Source: Halomonas ramblicola
GTDB taxonomy: Bacteria > Pseudomonadota > Gammaproteobacteria > Pseudomonadales > Halomonadaceae
DNA: 64,000 bases
Direction: 5' to 3'
NCBI RefSeq assembly: GCF_030409215.1
Contig: NZ_JAUFPL010000034.1
Location: 62,001-126,000, forward strand
The position numbers and the translations under genes were made by a program. A model generated the notes under the pieces. It saw nothing but the letters and a program-made list of their open reading frames with translations, did not search any database and was not told where the DNA came from. This document shows, in pieces, positions 1 to 7,656 of the stretch; within the stretch, counting starts at the first letter, position 1; each line of letters starts with the position of its first letter.

Positions 1-114
1 CTGCCCCCGCCGCAAGTATCGAGAGGGGACGATGACGATATCCCATTGAATGATCTGATGTCGCTTTCATGGCCAGGACTCCCTGGTATCCGGTCCAGAT
101 GGCTGATTCACCGA

Positions 115-143
115 GGGAGCCGGTGGGGGACCCACCGGCTCCC
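115..143 (-). terminator. Hairpin after the glycine-rich gene
   Basis: A perfect 13-bp stem (GGGAGCCGGTGGG and its complement) with a 3-nt loop lies about 30 bp beyond the stop codon of the leftward glycine-rich gene. There is no long U-tract after it on that strand, so intrinsic termination is plausible but not certain. The remaining bases of 1-175 show no gene. Confidence 0.55.
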
Positions 144-175
144 GGTTCAGCAGCGCTACTACCGCTCGCTGCCCC

Positions 176-1354
176 TCAGTTGCCGATGCTCACATTGCTG
201 TGAGCCGCGACATTGGTACCGGCGACCTGGGAGTTATAGAGGCCGGTGGAGACGTTCATGTTGCTGATACCACCGAACACCCCGCCCGCGGCGACGGACA
301 CATTGGCCGCCCCGGTGGCCAGGCTGGCAGCACCGCCATCGCCACCGTTACCGCCGTTGCCGCCGTTGCCGGCATAGGCGTAGGCATCGCCATTGGTGGC
401 CATGCCGCCACCGCCGCCACCGCCATTGCCGTTACCGCCGTTACCGGCCATGGCATCGGCGTTGCCGCCATTGCCACCGTTGCCGGCCAGGGCAGCCCCC
501 TCGCCGGTACCGGTACCGGTACCGGTGCCGCTGCCGGCACCACCATCGCCCGAAGAGGCGCTAGCGGTAGCCGCAGAGTCGGCTGCAGCATCCTGGGCGC
601 CACCGGCAGTGTTGTCATCATCGACGTCGTCGTCGGCGATGATAGCGGCGATATTGGCAGCCAGGGAATCGGAGTCAGCGCCGGCGCCGGAACCAGTGCC
701 ACCGCCTACACCGACGCCAGTGCCGGTACCCAGGCCGACGCCGGTGCCGTTGGCATTGCCGCCATCGTCGCCTTCACCACCAACGGCAGCCGCCAGGCCA
801 CCGGCACCGCCGGTGCCGGCACCGCCGGTGCCGCCGGCGCCGATGCCGATATTCGCTGCTGTCGCGCTACCACCGGTGCCGCCCGCGGCCCCAGTAGCAC
901 CTGTGCCACCGTTGATATTGATGCCGGCACCGATCACGGTGGAGTTCATCTCCTGCAGCGAGATCACGCTGGTAGAGGTGTTGTAGGACTCGCTCATGGC
1001 CCAGGCATCGCCGCCACGGCCTACGGAGCCGCCATTGCCGCCGGTGCCGGTGCCTTCACCATAACCGCCGGTACCGTCACCGCCGGTGCCTCCGGAAAGC
1101 TCATTGTCATCGGAGCTGTCGTCGAAGACGCCAACGGCACTGGCATCTCCACCACTCCCTGCGCCACCGAAGCCAAGGCCAGTACCAGCCCCACCATCGG
1201 CACTACCGCTATTGCCACCCACGGCGACAGCGTTGGAATCCACATCCTGATCTGCATTATCCGAGAAGGTCGCACTCGGGTTGGCATGGGCGGTGGAGAC
1301 CGCCATCACCAGCGCCACCAGAGGCGTGCCTGCAACTACCAAATACTTTTTCAT
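176..1354 (-). CDS. Secreted glycine-rich low-complexity protein
   Basis: This 392-residue protein has a clear Sec signal peptide (MKKYLVVAGTPLVALVMAV, then cleavage near AHA-NP). The rest is dominated by Gly, Ala, Thr, Asn and Asp, with recurring GGxGG, GTGTG and AGNGGNGG stretches. A patch of Asp (DDDVDDD) sits near the middle. The start at 1354 was chosen over the longer frame because it begins the signal peptide and has GGAG upstream. The mature protein would be acidic and flexible, as secreted or surface proteins of halophiles often are. I recognise no catalytic domain and no named family. An adhesin, matrix or filament role would be a guess. The long open frames on the opposite strand are a by-product of the GC-rich repeats. 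Confidence 0.75.
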   Translation of the reverse strand: MKKYLVVAGTPLVALVMAVSTAHANPSATFSDNADQDVDSNAVAVGGNSGSADGGAGTGLGFGGAGSGGDASAVGVFDDSSDDNELSGGTGGDGTGGYGEGTGTGGNGGSVGRGGDAWAMSESYNTSTSVISLQEMNSTVIGAGININGGTGATGAAGGTGGSATAANIGIGAGGTGGAGTGGAGGLAAAVGGEGDDGGNANGTGVGLGTGTGVGVGGGTGSGAGADSDSLAANIAAIIADDDVDDDNTAGGAQDAAADSAATASASSGDGGAGSGTGTGTGTGEGAALAGNGGNGGNADAMAGNGGNGNGGGGGGGMATNGDAYAYAGNGGNGGNGGDGGAASLATGAANVSVAAGGVFGGISNMNVSTGLYNSQVAGTNVAAHSNVSIGN

Positions 1355-1802
1355 GATCGCTGCTCCTAACTTCAGTTCGACTGGGCCTTCGTTGCATTTC
1401 TGCGTCGTACTGCGAACCGGTGTCACTGCATCGAAGGCAGTCAGCCCTTGAACGTCGATACCCGCTCGCAGTCACTGATCCCTTGAGCACGATCCATGCC
1501 AGCACCCCCCGCAGGAGCCATGAAAAACCTTTCAAAAACAACTGATTAAATTATTTTAACATTGCGTTACACAGCCTGACGTCGGCCTGCCGCCGCTCGG
1601 CACGCGAGGAATAGTGTTAAGGGCGTGAAACAGGCCTGGGCATCGCAACGGCCTGCGAGGCGCTCCGGAGGGATAAAGAGTCGGGGAAACAGCTCAGTAG
1701 CGGCGAGGCCGAGGAATGCAAAGGCGGCGTTACATGACGCCGCCTGGAGGGGAGAATCGCCTGGAGAATAGCCGGGCGGTCAGGAAGCAACTTATTGAAA
1801 CA
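1355..1802. other. Intergenic region with promoter of the glycine-rich gene
   Basis: This stretch between two leftward genes has no convincing coding frame. An AT-rich patch at about 1525-1565 (AACTGATTAAATTATTTTAAC) is the likely promoter zone for the glycine-rich gene. A terminator-like hairpin for cobA lies at 1723-1744. Confidence 0.5.
1723..1744 (-). terminator. Hairpin after cobA
   Basis: The inverted repeat GGCGGCGT / ACGCCGCC has a 6-nt loop and is followed on the minus strand by TTTG. It sits about 60 bp past the cobA stop codon and probably ends the nasA-cobA transcript. Confidence 0.55.
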
Positions 1803-2735
1803 TCAGTGGTTCGCGACCCCGTCCGACAGCAGGCACGCCGACGCCACCGGCGAGGTGGCCACCATGTCGACCACGCTGCCCACCACGATCAGGCAGGGCG
1901 AGGGCAGCGGCTCGGCGGCCAGCCGCTCGGGCATATCGGCCAGGGTGCCGACCAGCGAACGCTGCCCGGGCAGGCTGGCGTTGGCCACCAGCATGATCGG
2001 CCAGTCGTCGGGGAGCCCGGCACCGCGCAAGCCGGCACAGATAGCTGCCACCTTGGCCAGCCCCATATAGAACACCAGGGTCTCGTCGCGGCGGGCCAGC
2101 GACTCCCAGTCCGGCTCGCCCCCCTCGCGACATTGCTGGGCGGTGACCAGGCGCAGCTGCTGGGCATGGGCACGGTCGGTTAGCGGGATGCCCATGGCGG
2201 CGCAGGCCGCCGAAGCGGCGGTGATCCCCGGCACGATCTCGGCGGGAATGCCGGCCTCGGCCAGGGCGGCGAGTTCCTCGCCCATGCGCCCGAACACGCC
2301 GGGGTCACCGCCCTTGAGGCGTACCACCGCCTTGCCCTCGGCGGCCAGGCGCGCCAGCAGTGCGCCGATCTCCGCCTGGGGCACGCTGTGGTGGCCGCTG
2401 GCCTTGCCCACGTCGTAGCGCTCGCGACCGGCGGGGATCAGCGCCAGCACCGCATCGCCCACCAGGCGGTCGTAGACCACGGCATCGGCCTCGCGCAACA
2501 AGCGCGCGGCCCTGAGGGTCAGGAGTTCCGCGTCGCCGCTGCCCGCTCCCACCAGGTAGACGGTACCAGGACGGCATTGCCCCTCGCCCAGCGACGGAAT
2601 AGCCGGTGCCTCGCGATGGGCCAGGCCGATCAGCCAGCGCCCGGCCCCCTCGGCCAGGCGCGCCAGCAGCCCGGCCGCCACGCGGGCCGGCTCAAGCGAC
2701 ATCAACGACTTCGGGCCGTGATTCAGAGTGCGCAT
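1803..2735 (-). CDS. cobA: Uroporphyrinogen-III C-methyltransferase (SUMT)
   Basis: This SAM-dependent enzyme methylates uroporphyrinogen III at C2 and C7 to give precorrin-2, the precursor of siroheme. The 310-residue protein shows the family motifs in order: VGAGSGDAELLTLRA, DRLV, RLKGGDP, PGITAA and YMGL. A non-family N-terminal extension of about 55 residues precedes the catalytic domain. The start at 2735 has GAGGAG upstream at good spacing and overlaps the 3' end of nasA by 44 bp, so the two are probably co-transcribed and translationally coupled. Siroheme is the cofactor of the nitrite reductase encoded at 8957-11464, which explains its place in a nitrate locus. Confidence 0.92.
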   Translation of the reverse strand: MRTLNHGPKSLMSLEPARVAAGLLARLAEGAGRWLIGLAHREAPAIPSLGEGQCRPGTVYLVGAGSGDAELLTLRAARLLREADAVVYDRLVGDAVLALIPAGRERYDVGKASGHHSVPQAEIGALLARLAAEGKAVVRLKGGDPGVFGRMGEELAALAEAGIPAEIVPGITAASAACAAMGIPLTDRAHAQQLRLVTAQQCREGGEPDWESLARRDETLVFYMGLAKVAAICAGLRGAGLPDDWPIMLVANASLPGQRSLVGTLADMPERLAAEPLPSPCLIVVGSVVDMVATSPVASACLLSDGVANH

Positions 2736-5418
2736 TGGCCCTCTCCTCTTCGATCAGGGACTTGAGTTCGGGAACGCAGCTGCCGCACTGGGTGCCGCAG
2801 GCCAGCCGGGCGCCCAGCGCCTCGACGCTGCTGTCACCGTCGCGGATCGCCGCGACGATGGCCTTCTGTCCCACCTGGTGACAGCTGCACACCACCGGGC
2901 CGGTATCGGCGGCCCCGTCGTCGCAACCGGCCAGCAGGCGGCGCCGGCGGTCGGCCGCCAGGGCCTCGCCGCGCTGGGCCTCGGCGAAACGTTCGTCGAG
3001 CCAGACCAGGCCCGGCAGCTCGGTGGGTGGCCCCACCATCAGCCACCAGCGCAGCCGGCCGTTGTCGATGCCGGCGGCGCGCAGCCGGCCGCCGGCCGGG
3101 TCCTCGCACCACAGCGCCGGCGTCACCGGCAGCGCCCGCTGCACCCAGGCCAGCCAGTCGCGTCCTGCGCTCCGCGGCTCGCCGGCCAGTTGCCAGCGCT
3201 GGCAGTGGGCCAGGGGAATGCGCGCCCAGTAGGCGGCCCCGTCACGCCAGCCGTCTCCCTCGGCCAGGTCGGGCGCCACCAGCAGGGTGGCCTCCCAGGC
3301 GATGGGCAGCGGCGCCAGGGCCACGGCGCCATGCTTGGACTCGGGCTGGCCCGAGACGGGGTCGAGATGGGCCTCCAGCAGGCTGCCCATGCGCGCCGCC
3401 CCGCTGAAGCGGTCGGTCCAGTGCATGGGCACGAACACCTCGCCGCGGCGCTGGCCGCGCGCCACCCGCACCCGGCCGAGGTAGTCGCCGCCGGCGCCGG
3501 AGAGCCGCGCCAGCTGCTGGTCGACGACGCCGTGCGCGTCGGCATCCTCCGGGGTGATCTCGATAAAGGGCTCGGCACGATGGTTCATCAGCCGCGGCGA
3601 CCGGGCGGTGCGCGTCATGGTGTGCCACTGGTCGCGGACCCGGCCTGTGTTGAGGCGCAGCGGCCGGGTCTCGCTGAGCGCCTGCTCGGGGCCGCGCGGC
3701 CGCACCGGGATCAGCCTGGCCAGGCCATCCGGGGTGGCGAAGCGGCCGTCCTCGAACAGCCGCGCGGTGCCGTGGGGCGCCACGGCGTTGACCGGCCACT
3801 GCACCGGCGCCAGGGCGTCGTAGGCGGTGCGGTCGAGCCCGGCCAGGGCCGAGATATCGAACAGGCGGGCCCCATCGTTCTCGAATCCCGACAGCCGGGC
3901 GTGCTCGTCGAATATCTCGCCGGGGTGTGAATAATCGAAGGCCTCGCCGAAGCCCAGGCGCTTGGCCACCTCGACCAGGATCCACCAGTCGTGGCGCGCC
4001 TCGCCGGGCGGCGGGAGCAGACCACGCTGGCGGGAAATGCGTCGCTCGGAGTTGGTCACGGTGCCGTCCTTCTCCGACCAGGAGGAGGCCGGCAGCACGA
4101 TATCGGCATAGGGCAGCAGGTCGGTGTCGGCCATGCACTCGGAGACGATCACCAGCGGGCACTTCTCGAGTGCCGCCCGTACCCGGTCGGCCCGCGGCAG
4201 GCTCACCGCTGGGTTGGTGGCCATGATCCACACCGCCTGGACCTCGCCGCGCTCGATGGCCTCGAACAGTTCCACGGCCTTGTGCCCCGGCCCCTCGGGC
4301 AGGGTCGGGACGAGCGATTCGGTCGTCCAGAAGCGGGTCACCCGATCGATGGCCCCGGGGGTGTGGTAGTCCATGTGGGCGGCCAGCTGGTTGGCCAGGC
4401 CGCCCACCTCGCGGCCGCCCATGGCGTTGGGCTGGCCGGTGATCGAGAAGGGGCCCGCGCCGGGCAGGCCGAGCTTGCCGCCGGCCAGGTGGCAGTTGAT
4501 GATGGCGTTGCACTTGTCGGTGCCGCTGGAGGACTGGTTGATGCCCTGGGAGTAGAGGGTCACCACGTGCAGCTGGCTGGCGAACCAGTAGTAGAGGGTT
4601 TCCAGGCGCTCGGGGTCGACGTCGCAGTCGGCGGCCACGGCGGCCAGCGAGGTATCCTCCTCGCGAGCGGCGACCAGCGCCTCCTCGATGCCCCGGGTAT
4701 GCTTCTCCAGATAGACCGGGTCGAGCCTGCGCTTGTCGGCCATCCACGCCAGCAGGCCGTTGAACAGCCGGGCGTCGCTGCCCGGGCGGATGCCCAGGTA
4801 GAGGTCGGCGATCTCGCAGGTATCGGTGACCCGCGGGTCGATCACCACCACCCGCATCAGCGGGTTGCGGGTCTTGGCCACCTTGAGGCGCTGGTAGAGC
4901 ACCGGGTGGTTCCAGGCCAGGTTGGAGCCCACCAGCACCACCAGCTCGGCTTCCTCCAGGTCCTCGTAGCTGCACGGCACGGCGTCGGCACCCAGCGAGC
5001 GCTTGTAGGCGGCCACCGCCGAGGCCATGCACAGCCGCGAGTTGGTATCCAGGTGCGGCGTGCCGAGGAAGCCCTTGAACAGCTTGTTGGCGACGTAGTA
5101 GTCCTCGGTGAGCAGCTGGCCGGACAGGTAGGCCGCCACCGACTCGTCGCCGTGGGCGCGTCGAGCCTCCGTCAGGCGGCTGGCCACGGCGGAAAGCGCC
5201 GTGTCCCAGTCCACCTCGACGCCGTCGACCCGTGGCCGGGTCAGTCGCCCGTGGTGGCCGAGCGTCTCGTGCAGGGCCGAGCCCTTGACGCACAGCCGGC
5301 CGAAGTTGGCCGGGTGATCGGTGTCGCCGGTGACGTCGACGATCCGCTCACCGTCAAGCGATGCCATCACGCCGCAGCCGACGCCGCAGTAGGGGCAGGT
5401 CGTTCGTGCCTGGTGCAT
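2692..5418 (-). CDS. nasA: Assimilatory nitrate reductase catalytic subunit
   Basis: This cytoplasmic molybdopterin enzyme reduces nitrate to nitrite for nitrogen assimilation. The 908-residue protein begins with a [4Fe-4S] motif (C8, C11, C15, C43). The molybdopterin oxidoreductase and molydopterin-dinucleotide-binding domains follow. The C-terminus carries a BFD-like [2Fe-2S] domain (CSCHQVG ... CGTQCGSC), as in Klebsiella-type NasA. There is no Tat signal, which fits a cytoplasmic assimilatory enzyme. The start at 5418 was chosen because GGAGG precedes it and the protein begins just before the iron-sulfur motif. The likely electron donor is the FAD protein at 7657-8955. A 316-nt leader with a terminator-like hairpin precedes it. 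Confidence 0.95.
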   Translation of the reverse strand: MHQARTTCPYCGVGCGVMASLDGERIVDVTGDTDHPANFGRLCVKGSALHETLGHHGRLTRPRVDGVEVDWDTALSAVASRLTEARRAHGDESVAAYLSGQLLTEDYYVANKLFKGFLGTPHLDTNSRLCMASAVAAYKRSLGADAVPCSYEDLEEAELVVLVGSNLAWNHPVLYQRLKVAKTRNPLMRVVVIDPRVTDTCEIADLYLGIRPGSDARLFNGLLAWMADKRRLDPVYLEKHTRGIEEALVAAREEDTSLAAVAADCDVDPERLETLYYWFASQLHVVTLYSQGINQSSSGTDKCNAIINCHLAGGKLGLPGAGPFSITGQPNAMGGREVGGLANQLAAHMDYHTPGAIDRVTRFWTTESLVPTLPEGPGHKAVELFEAIERGEVQAVWIMATNPAVSLPRADRVRAALEKCPLVIVSECMADTDLLPYADIVLPASSWSEKDGTVTNSERRISRQRGLLPPPGEARHDWWILVEVAKRLGFGEAFDYSHPGEIFDEHARLSGFENDGARLFDISALAGLDRTAYDALAPVQWPVNAVAPHGTARLFEDGRFATPDGLARLIPVRPRGPEQALSETRPLRLNTGRVRDQWHTMTRTARSPRLMNHRAEPFIEITPEDADAHGVVDQQLARLSGAGGDYLGRVRVARGQRRGEVFVPMHWTDRFSGAARMGSLLEAHLDPVSGQPESKHGAVALAPLPIAWEATLLVAPDLAEGDGWRDGAAYWARIPLAHCQRWQLAGEPRSAGRDWLAWVQRALPVTPALWCEDPAGGRLRAAGIDNGRLRWWLMVGPPTELPGLVWLDERFAEAQRGEALAADRRRRLLAGCDDGAADTGPVVCSCHQVGQKAIVAAIRDGDSSVEALGARLACGTQCGSCVPELKSLIEEERANAHSESRPEVVDVA

Positions 5419-5744
5419 GGCGTTTCCTCCACCTCCGAAACGAAAGACGCCCGGTCCCGCCCTGCTGTGAGGACGGGGTGCCGGACGCCGTTGTCTGGTG
5501 GACGGGACCCACGTTGGCCCCATCCTGCTGCCCAGGTACTAGCAGGATCCATGCCATCCTGTCCCGAAGGTGCGCCGCGGGGGGCCTCGAGGCTCGCCGG
5601 CCCTCCGCGCCTGCCGCCCCGGCCGGCCGAGGATCGCACCATCCTGGGTCCCGGGATCGCTGCACTGCACCACCCTGACCCACATCCGGTGAGCCATCCC
5701 CGCGAAATGGCCCAGCAATGCCTGGAACGGTGATTGCATGGTTA
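5419..5744 (-). promoter_or_regulatory. Long nasA leader with candidate attenuator
   Basis: On the minus strand the transcript would run about 316 nt before the nasA start. Just upstream of the ribosome-binding site is a GC-rich hairpin. Its arms GGCGTCCGG and CCGGGCGTC pair fully if two G-U pairs are allowed, and it is followed by TTTCGTTTC, which resembles a terminator. Further upstream is a perfect 8-bp inverted repeat, ATCCTGCT/AGCAGGAT (5522-5529 and 5541-5548). An earlier CAGGAT could pair with the same ATCCTG, giving mutually exclusive folds. ANTAR proteins such as NasT are known to bind leader hairpins and prevent termination. I could not place a clean two-hairpin ANTAR motif here by eye. 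Confidence 0.5.
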
Positions 5745-5760
5745 TGCCAAAAAAGTGCCA
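5745..5760 (-). promoter_or_regulatory. Sigma-54-type promoter for nasA
   Basis: Read on the minus strand, the sequence is TGGCACTTTTTTGGCA. It has the -24 element TGGCAC and a -12 GC at exactly the consensus distance (TGGCAC-N5-TTGC; here the last block is TGGC). Transcription would start near 5734. Sigma-54 control fits nitrogen-regulated (NtrC-activated) nitrate genes. No NtrC site was confidently identified. Confidence 0.65.
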
Positions 5761-5797
5761 CCGACATGCCAGACCGAGACGGAGCAAGCCACACGCC

Positions 5798-6400
5798 ATG
5801 CCATCCTCACTGAAAGTCCTGCTGGTCGACGACGAGGTCGTCCGCGCCGCCATGGTGGAGGAGGCCCTCGTCAACGAGGGCCACGAAGTGATCTGCCGGC
5901 TGAGCTCCCCGGCCAGCCTCAACGCGATGGTCGACCGCCACCAACCCGACGTGGTGATCATCGACATGGAATCCCCCGACCGCGATGCCCTGGACAGCAT
6001 GTCGCTGCTCAATCGCGAGAATCCCCGCCCGGTGGTGTTCTTCGCCGACGAACACGACCCCGAGACCATGCAGGCCGCCCTCCAGGCCGGGGTCAGCGCC
6101 TATGTGGTGGACGGCCTGGTGCCGGGCCGCGTGCGATCGATCATCGAGGTAGCCATCGCCCGCTTCGACGCCTTCCAGTCGCTGCGCAGCGAGCTCGACA
6201 AGACCCGCAACGAGCTCAGCGAGCGCAAGCGCATCGAACGCGCCAAGGGGCTGTTGATGAAGCACCAGGGCTGCGACGAGGCCCAGGCCTACCGCATGCT
6301 GCGCAAGCTGGCCATGGACCGTGGCCAGCGCATCGCCGTGGTGGCCGACAGCGTCATCGACGTCCTCGAAAGCCTGAACCTGCCCAAGGGAGACCAATGA
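5798..6400 (+). CDS. nasT: NasT-type ANTAR antitermination response regulator
   Basis: This RNA-binding regulator of nitrate and nitrite reductase genes acts by antitermination. The 200-residue protein has an N-terminal receiver-like domain (LLVDDE at 8-13, candidate Asp56 in IIDMESP). A C-terminal ANTAR domain (about 125-195) contains ERAKGLLMKHQG and AYRMLRKLAM. I chose ATG 5798 over an upstream in-frame ATG (5738) because the receiver fold starts immediately after it and GGAG lies upstream. In known systems NasS holds NasT inactive until nitrate or nitrite binds NasS. Its stop overlaps the nasS start (ATGA), so the two are translationally coupled. The targets are probably the leaders at 5419-5744 and 7432-7656. 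Confidence 0.92.
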   Translation: MPSSLKVLLVDDEVVRAAMVEEALVNEGHEVICRLSSPASLNAMVDRHQPDVVIIDMESPDRDALDSMSLLNRENPRPVVFFADEHDPETMQAALQAGVSAYVVDGLVPGRVRSIIEVAIARFDAFQSLRSELDKTRNELSERKRIERAKGLLMKHQGCDEAQAYRMLRKLAMDRGQRIAVVADSVIDVLESLNLPKGDQ

Positions 6401-7431
6401 TGACCGCCACTGCCACCCCACCGGAGCTCTCCCGCCTGACGCTGGGCTTCGTGCCGCTGCTGGATGCCGCCCTGCTGGTCGTCGCCCGGGAAGGCGGCTT
6501 CTTCGCGGCGCAGGGCCTGGAGGTGGCCCTGTCCCGCGAGAACGCCTGGTCGACGCTGCGCGACAAGGTCGCCGCCGGCCTGCTCGACGGTGCCCAGATG
6601 CTCGCCCCCCTGCCGCTGGCCATGAGCCAGGGGCTGGGGCGCGCGCCCTGCGACACCCTGGCGCCCCTCACCCTCTCCCGCAACGGCAACGCCCTGGTGC
6701 TCGCCACGCCCCTCAGCGAGGCCAGCGGCGCCGAGCTCGGCGAGACGGCGCGGAGTAGCGCCGCCGCCCTGGGCCGCTGGCGGCGCGGCCAGGAGGCCGA
6801 CCCACGCTTGCGCCTGGCCATGGTCTATCCCTTCTCCTGCCAGCACTACCAGCTGCGCGACTGGCTACGGCTGGGCGAGCTCGACCCCGTCGCCGACGTG
6901 GAACTGGTGGTGCTCCCCCCGCCGCGCATGGTCGAGGCCCTGGAAACGGGGATCATCGATGGCTTCTGCGCCGGCGAGCCCTGGGGCAGCCTGGCCGCCC
7001 ACCGCGGGTTGGGCCGCCTCGTCGCCACCGGCGCCCAGCTGTGGCCCGACCAACCGGAGAAGGTGCTGGGCGTGACGCGCTCCTGGGCACGCCGCTATCC
7101 GGCCACCCTCGCCGCCCTACTGCGCGCCCTCCAGGCGGCCGCCGCCTGGCTGGAGGCGTCTCCCGAACATCGCCACCGTACCCTGGGGTGGCTCGCCCTG
7201 CCGCCCTATCTCGACCGCGCCGTGGCGCATCTCGATGCCCTGCCCCTGGACGCCGCGCCCATCCACCAACGCCTGACCGGCCGGGCCACCCTGCGCCCCG
7301 ACCCGGCCGCCGCCGAGCGCCTGGTCGCCCCCCTCGAGGAGACGCTGGCCCATCACGGCCGGCACCTCGACCCCGCCACCCTGGCGGAGTGCTACAGTCC
7401 CGCGCATTTCGACGCCGCCCTGCACCCCTGA
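6397..7431 (+). CDS. nasS: NasS-type nitrate/nitrite sensor
   Basis: This protein resembles the nitrate-binding component NrtA but has no signal peptide or lipobox. That is the mark of NasS, the cytoplasmic partner that sequesters NasT when nitrate is absent. The 344-residue protein begins with LTLGFVPLLDAALLVVAREGGFFAAQ, which is typical of the substrate-binding fold, and later has DGFCAGEPWG, a motif shared with NrtA/CmpA proteins. Two adjacent ATG codons (6397 and 6400) are possible; the first overlaps the nasT stop. No NrtBCD or NarK-type transporter is present in the window, so nitrate uptake must be encoded elsewhere. Confidence 0.9.
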   Translation: MMTATATPPELSRLTLGFVPLLDAALLVVAREGGFFAAQGLEVALSRENAWSTLRDKVAAGLLDGAQMLAPLPLAMSQGLGRAPCDTLAPLTLSRNGNALVLATPLSEASGAELGETARSSAAALGRWRRGQEADPRLRLAMVYPFSCQHYQLRDWLRLGELDPVADVELVVLPPPRMVEALETGIIDGFCAGEPWGSLAAHRGLGRLVATGAQLWPDQPEKVLGVTRSWARRYPATLAALLRALQAAAAWLEASPEHRHRTLGWLALPPYLDRAVAHLDALPLDAAPIHQRLTGRATLRPDPAAAERLVAPLEETLAHHGRHLDPATLAECYSPAHFDAALHP

Positions 7432-7656
7432 TGTGCATCGACAGGCCGAAGCGATCCGCCACGCCCCTCTCAATCCACAAAACAATATATTGAAATTAAA
7501 GGATTAAATCGACAATAGCGGCATACTGGCCGGATTCTTGAAACTCACGGGTCAGCAGCGATCAATGGCGATCGCCCTTCTTCTTGACGACGACGTCTCT
7601 CGCCACCCCACCGGGGCGGCCTGGGGCGTCTTTTCTTTTTTCGGGAGGTCAATCCG
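7432..7656 (+). promoter_or_regulatory. Leader of the FAD reductase-nirBD operon with ANTAR-type hairpin
   Basis: This 225-bp non-coding stretch lies between nasS and the next gene. An AT-rich zone at about 7478-7510 (TTGAAATTAAAGG) is a likely promoter zone. A perfect 6-bp stem GCGATC/GATCGC (7558-7563 and 7570-7575) closes a hexanucleotide loop, AATGGC. The loop has A at position 1 and G at position 4, the signature of ANTAR-binding hairpins. An intrinsic terminator follows at 7592-7641. The expected second ANTAR hairpin may be formed by CTGGCC (7526-7531) and GGTCAG just upstream, but its loop is less clear. Confidence 0.6.
7592..7641 (+). terminator. Leader terminator before the nirBD operon
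   Basis: GACG...CCACCCC pairs with GGGG...GGGGCGTC and is followed by the T-tract TTTTCTTTTTT. This is a textbook intrinsic terminator placed ahead of a coding operon, with the next start codon only 16 bp downstream. That position indicates attenuation rather than the end of nasTS. Confidence 0.7.

Noticed and set aside
200..1369. Long open frames opposite the glycine-rich gene (up to 389 residues)
   Set aside because: They arise from the GC-rich Gly/Ala repeat code read antisense; they have no signal peptide, domain or ribosome-binding site.
3242..5293. A 683-residue frame on the same strand as nasA but in another phase
   Set aside because: The sequence is Arg/Pro/Gly-rich with no motif, whereas the nasA frame contains iron-sulfur and molybdopterin motifs.
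7527..7541. A second sigma-54-like promoter before the nirB operon (TGGCCGGATTCTTGA)
   Set aside because: The -24 GG is right but the invariant -12 GC reads GA. It overlaps the possible ANTAR hairpin region, so it was not called.
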